In this document: positions 63,301 through 64,000 of the stretch, in pieces
Layout: each line of letters opens with the position of its first letter
Numbering within the stretch: the first letter of the stretch is position 1
Source: Dyadobacter sp. CY326
GTDB lineage: Bacteria > Bacteroidota > Bacteroidia > Cytophagales > Spirosomataceae
Direction: 5' to 3'
Length of the DNA stretch: 64,000 bases
Assembly: GCF_021390515.1 (NCBI RefSeq)
Contig: NZ_JAJUXI010000003.1
Location: forward strand, 682,001-746,000
Made by a program: the position numbers and the translations under genes
Notes under the pieces: model-generated
Told to the model about the DNA's origin: nothing
The model's database searches: none
The model's input: the letters and a program-made list of their open reading frames with translations, nothing else

Positions 63301-63905
63301 CGGGCAGTTCCGGCAGAATAAACCTTGCCGGATGGTGTAGCATCAAAATGTTGCAAATCATAGATCAGCCTGTAACCTAGCGCCTGATTATCAATGATTA
63401 AAGGCTCATTTGCCGTTGCATACAGATGCCCTTTGTCTTCTTTAAAGTTGAGAACTTCGCTGTTTACCAGCAGACACTGTCCGCCAAACGGCTCACCAAA
63501 GAGTTGCTTTTTAAACTGGCGCAAAAGTTTTTCTGACCGCTTCGGATTGCCCCTGACTGTAATTGCATCCAGCATTTGTTCACTCGCTTTGAGCTGGAAA
63601 TTGGCTTTTTGCGGAGACGCATTTTCAAATCGGATTTTTTGCGTAACAGATTCATAACCAACAAATGAGGCAACAATCTCAACAGTGCCAAGCGGACTTA
63701 CAGTAAGTGCATATGCTCCATTTTGGTCCGTGACCGCTCCCAATGTGCTGCCATTAACATACACATTGGCAAACTCCATTGCTTTTCCCGTCTTGGCATC
63801 TGTCACGTTGCCGGTTAATACGGCTGTCGTTTGTCCAAACGCCAACAGGCATGATCCTAAAAGCAAAACGAAAGTTATCCAGCCGGTAAAGGAGGAGCAG
63901 CGCAT
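60348..63905 (-). CDS. Barrel-less chimera: carboxypeptidase-regulatory, MG2-like and TonB-plug domains
   Basis: 1185 residues from the ATG at 63905 (the TTG at 63923 adds six). Signal peptide (LLGSCLLAFGQ). Then a carboxypeptidase-regulatory-like domain (about 30-115, VLTGNVTDAKTGKAMEFANVYVNG); a DUF5686-like beta-rich part (about 120-330); macroglobulin MG2-like repeats (HIDKPFYATGDRLWMSTYLLD, GTYRLRAYTD; LKLNKTKYQPREEVILGVNL); a second regulatory domain (about 840, LSGRILNSKKQPIPGAHITL); and a TonB receptor plug (about 1000-1110, GRFAGVTVQ, LFLIDGVTVND, ERVELLKNAGTTGIYG). No barrel follows: it ends with about 80 residues. Probably an outer membrane-associated protein with no import activity. 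Confidence 0.9.
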   Translation of the reverse strand: MRCSSFTGWITFVLLLGSCLLAFGQTTAVLTGNVTDAKTGKAMEFANVYVNGSTLGAVTDQNGAYALTVSPLGTVEIVASFVGYESVTQKIRFENASPQKANFQLKASEQMLDAITVRGNPKRSEKLLRQFKKQLFGEPFGGQCLLVNSEVLNFKEDKGHLYATANEPLIIDNQALGYRLIYDLQHFDATPSGKVYSAGTARFEELKPENERQAGRFRRDRLTAYQGSTRHLMASLIDGTFEQAGFLVYQEDVTKPISVERRTITLAAAIRDYKRLIPIQVSKLIQPGRLSTERRLVSPMKLIVFYTNATSGFSPYPDARYAYTEIKLPNGQMQMTVDGVITMPEGMEVEGSMGNDRLSTMLPADWKPEGADKEPLTTNLLATQGKLAPSDSSLRNISAAFNERFKLLAPTLFVHIDKPFYATGDRLWMSTYLLDATRHERASGETAIQIDLLTSAGKLVQHQWVRIADGRGQGNFRLSDTLMTGTYRLRAYTDEDDAQRRPAFERSVAIYNLIRNDTLAHSDSVSQHLDIQILPEGGRWISGLPARLGVKVVQPNGHGLSIEGRIVDDLKAEIVRFKTNQQGMTSVLMEPKAKRTYFADVTYNSQLHQVTLPKPESEGLLLSVDAISDTTRLALTIMRHNRTAADSVYLLIQQCGRIVDQRKIFLQNGLAKLSLPMTGWLPGLAQVTLFDGAAKPQCERLFFVPEFVAPVRVTLKLNKTKYQPREEVILGVNLKDNGSNVSAALSASITDASKVPDDSADASMQAHLLLTGELRGRVENPNQYVMNHSAETRKALDDLLLTQGWRRVSGTLGADSLGGVSLSGRILNSKKQPIPGAHITLASTALGQAFVKTAVADDHGRFRMAGMAIIDTVNLMLQIAGRDSKKMSAKEASMVREGPGKLWEFGKMTAKPNWPMLQAQLEAARMRQQANGEFYRDKTAKELNEVTVRAKKNIERPDDIQMRSLHNEADAVVVFDEKSPAYANLYEMIQGRFAGVTVQRTAPAPQKPPGYMVTVRGATSYKSGTQPLFLIDGVTVNDPDGTALMYFNPRDFERVELLKNAGTTGIYGVRGGNGVIAFYSKGARSMQASAKSDEGMKPVQFIGYPSVQREFYVPRYDAAVAASIISGPVDNRDVLYWKPMMQTDSQGNSQLRFPLSDVVQTLRVVIQGITADGRPVVGVQLIRVQ

Positions 63906-64000
63906 AGTTTTCAAATTACTCAATTAAAAGGACCTCGGCCAGGTAATCATACCCGGATTCGCCAGGCACAGTTTGCCAATATTGCGCTAAGTTATGATTC
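63906..64000. other. Right edge, upstream region of the chimera gene
   Basis: 95 bases; likely holds the promoter of the minus-strand gene. No feature recognised. Confidence 0.4.

Noticed and set aside
1..64000. CRISPR arrays, toxin-antitoxin pairs, restriction systems, prophage or insertion sequence
   Set aside because: No direct-repeat arrays, transposase, integrase, nuclease or methylase genes were seen in any frame; the region reads as ordinary chromosome.

Overview
The window comes from a member of the Bacteroidota, most likely a Cytophagales bacterium of the Dyadobacter/Spirosoma type (inference). Support comes from a SusC/SusD pair, a CsgG-barrel fusion, a barrel-less plug/carboxypeptidase-regulatory chimera, many lipoprotein signal peptides, and several promoters with the TAnnTTTG -7 box typical of the phylum. 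No rRNA, tRNA, CRISPR array, phage or transposase gene was seen. It looks like ordinary chromosome, dense with regulators.

Layout. 1-3.7 kb: a glycan or nutrient uptake pair (SusD partial at the edge, SusC). 4-9.3 kb: surface glycan genes, with a GT39-like membrane glycosyltransferase opposite a three-gene operon (GT2, UDP-galactopyranose mutase, GT-C-like membrane protein) whose genes overlap by ATGA. 9.5-14.2 kb: YceI, two SDR oxidoreductases, AraC, Crp/Fnr and TetR regulators. 14.3-20.2 kb: a complete RND efflux system (adaptor, pump, outer membrane factor) with the same TetR operator in front of the regulator and in front of the pump operon. 20.3-22.1 kb: a polysaccharide lyase and an SDR. 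22.2-28.5 kb: a curli (type VIII secretion) operon with three curlin-type subunits, CsgE, CsgF, CsgG carrying an extra C-terminal barrel, a beta-propeller lipoprotein, and an ECF-type sigma factor gene just upstream. 29-34 kb: small lipoproteins, a LytTR response regulator and a TPR histidine kinase. 34-39.7 kb: a tetR/small protein/PNPOx operon, manganese catalase, a single-domain response regulator, a Ca2+/H+ exchanger and a condensation-type acyltransferase. 39.9-51 kb: SnoaL, a zincin-like secreted protein, alpha/beta hydrolase, AraC, two Crp/Fnr plus quinone-oxidoreductase pairs, and a FtsX-type ABC permease with PadR. 51-60.3 kb: AKR, SDR, MDR and NmrA oxidoreductases interleaved with AraC and HxlR regulators. 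60.3-63.9 kb: the plug-containing chimera.

The recurring theme is local control of NAD(P)H-dependent oxidoreductases, each beside its own regulator. Several pairs show matching operator DNA. Two Crp/Fnr-linked promoters share a TGACA-N2-TGTCA palindrome at exactly the same distance from the -7 box. A third Crp/Fnr with a different recognition helix has a different palindrome. Two genes around an AraC gene share an exact 20-bp element with identical promoter spacing. These cis-regulatory matches, the curli operon, and the degenerate or truncated proteins (AKR, short AraC) are the observations most worth checking. I did not find a convincing wholly new defence or mobile system.
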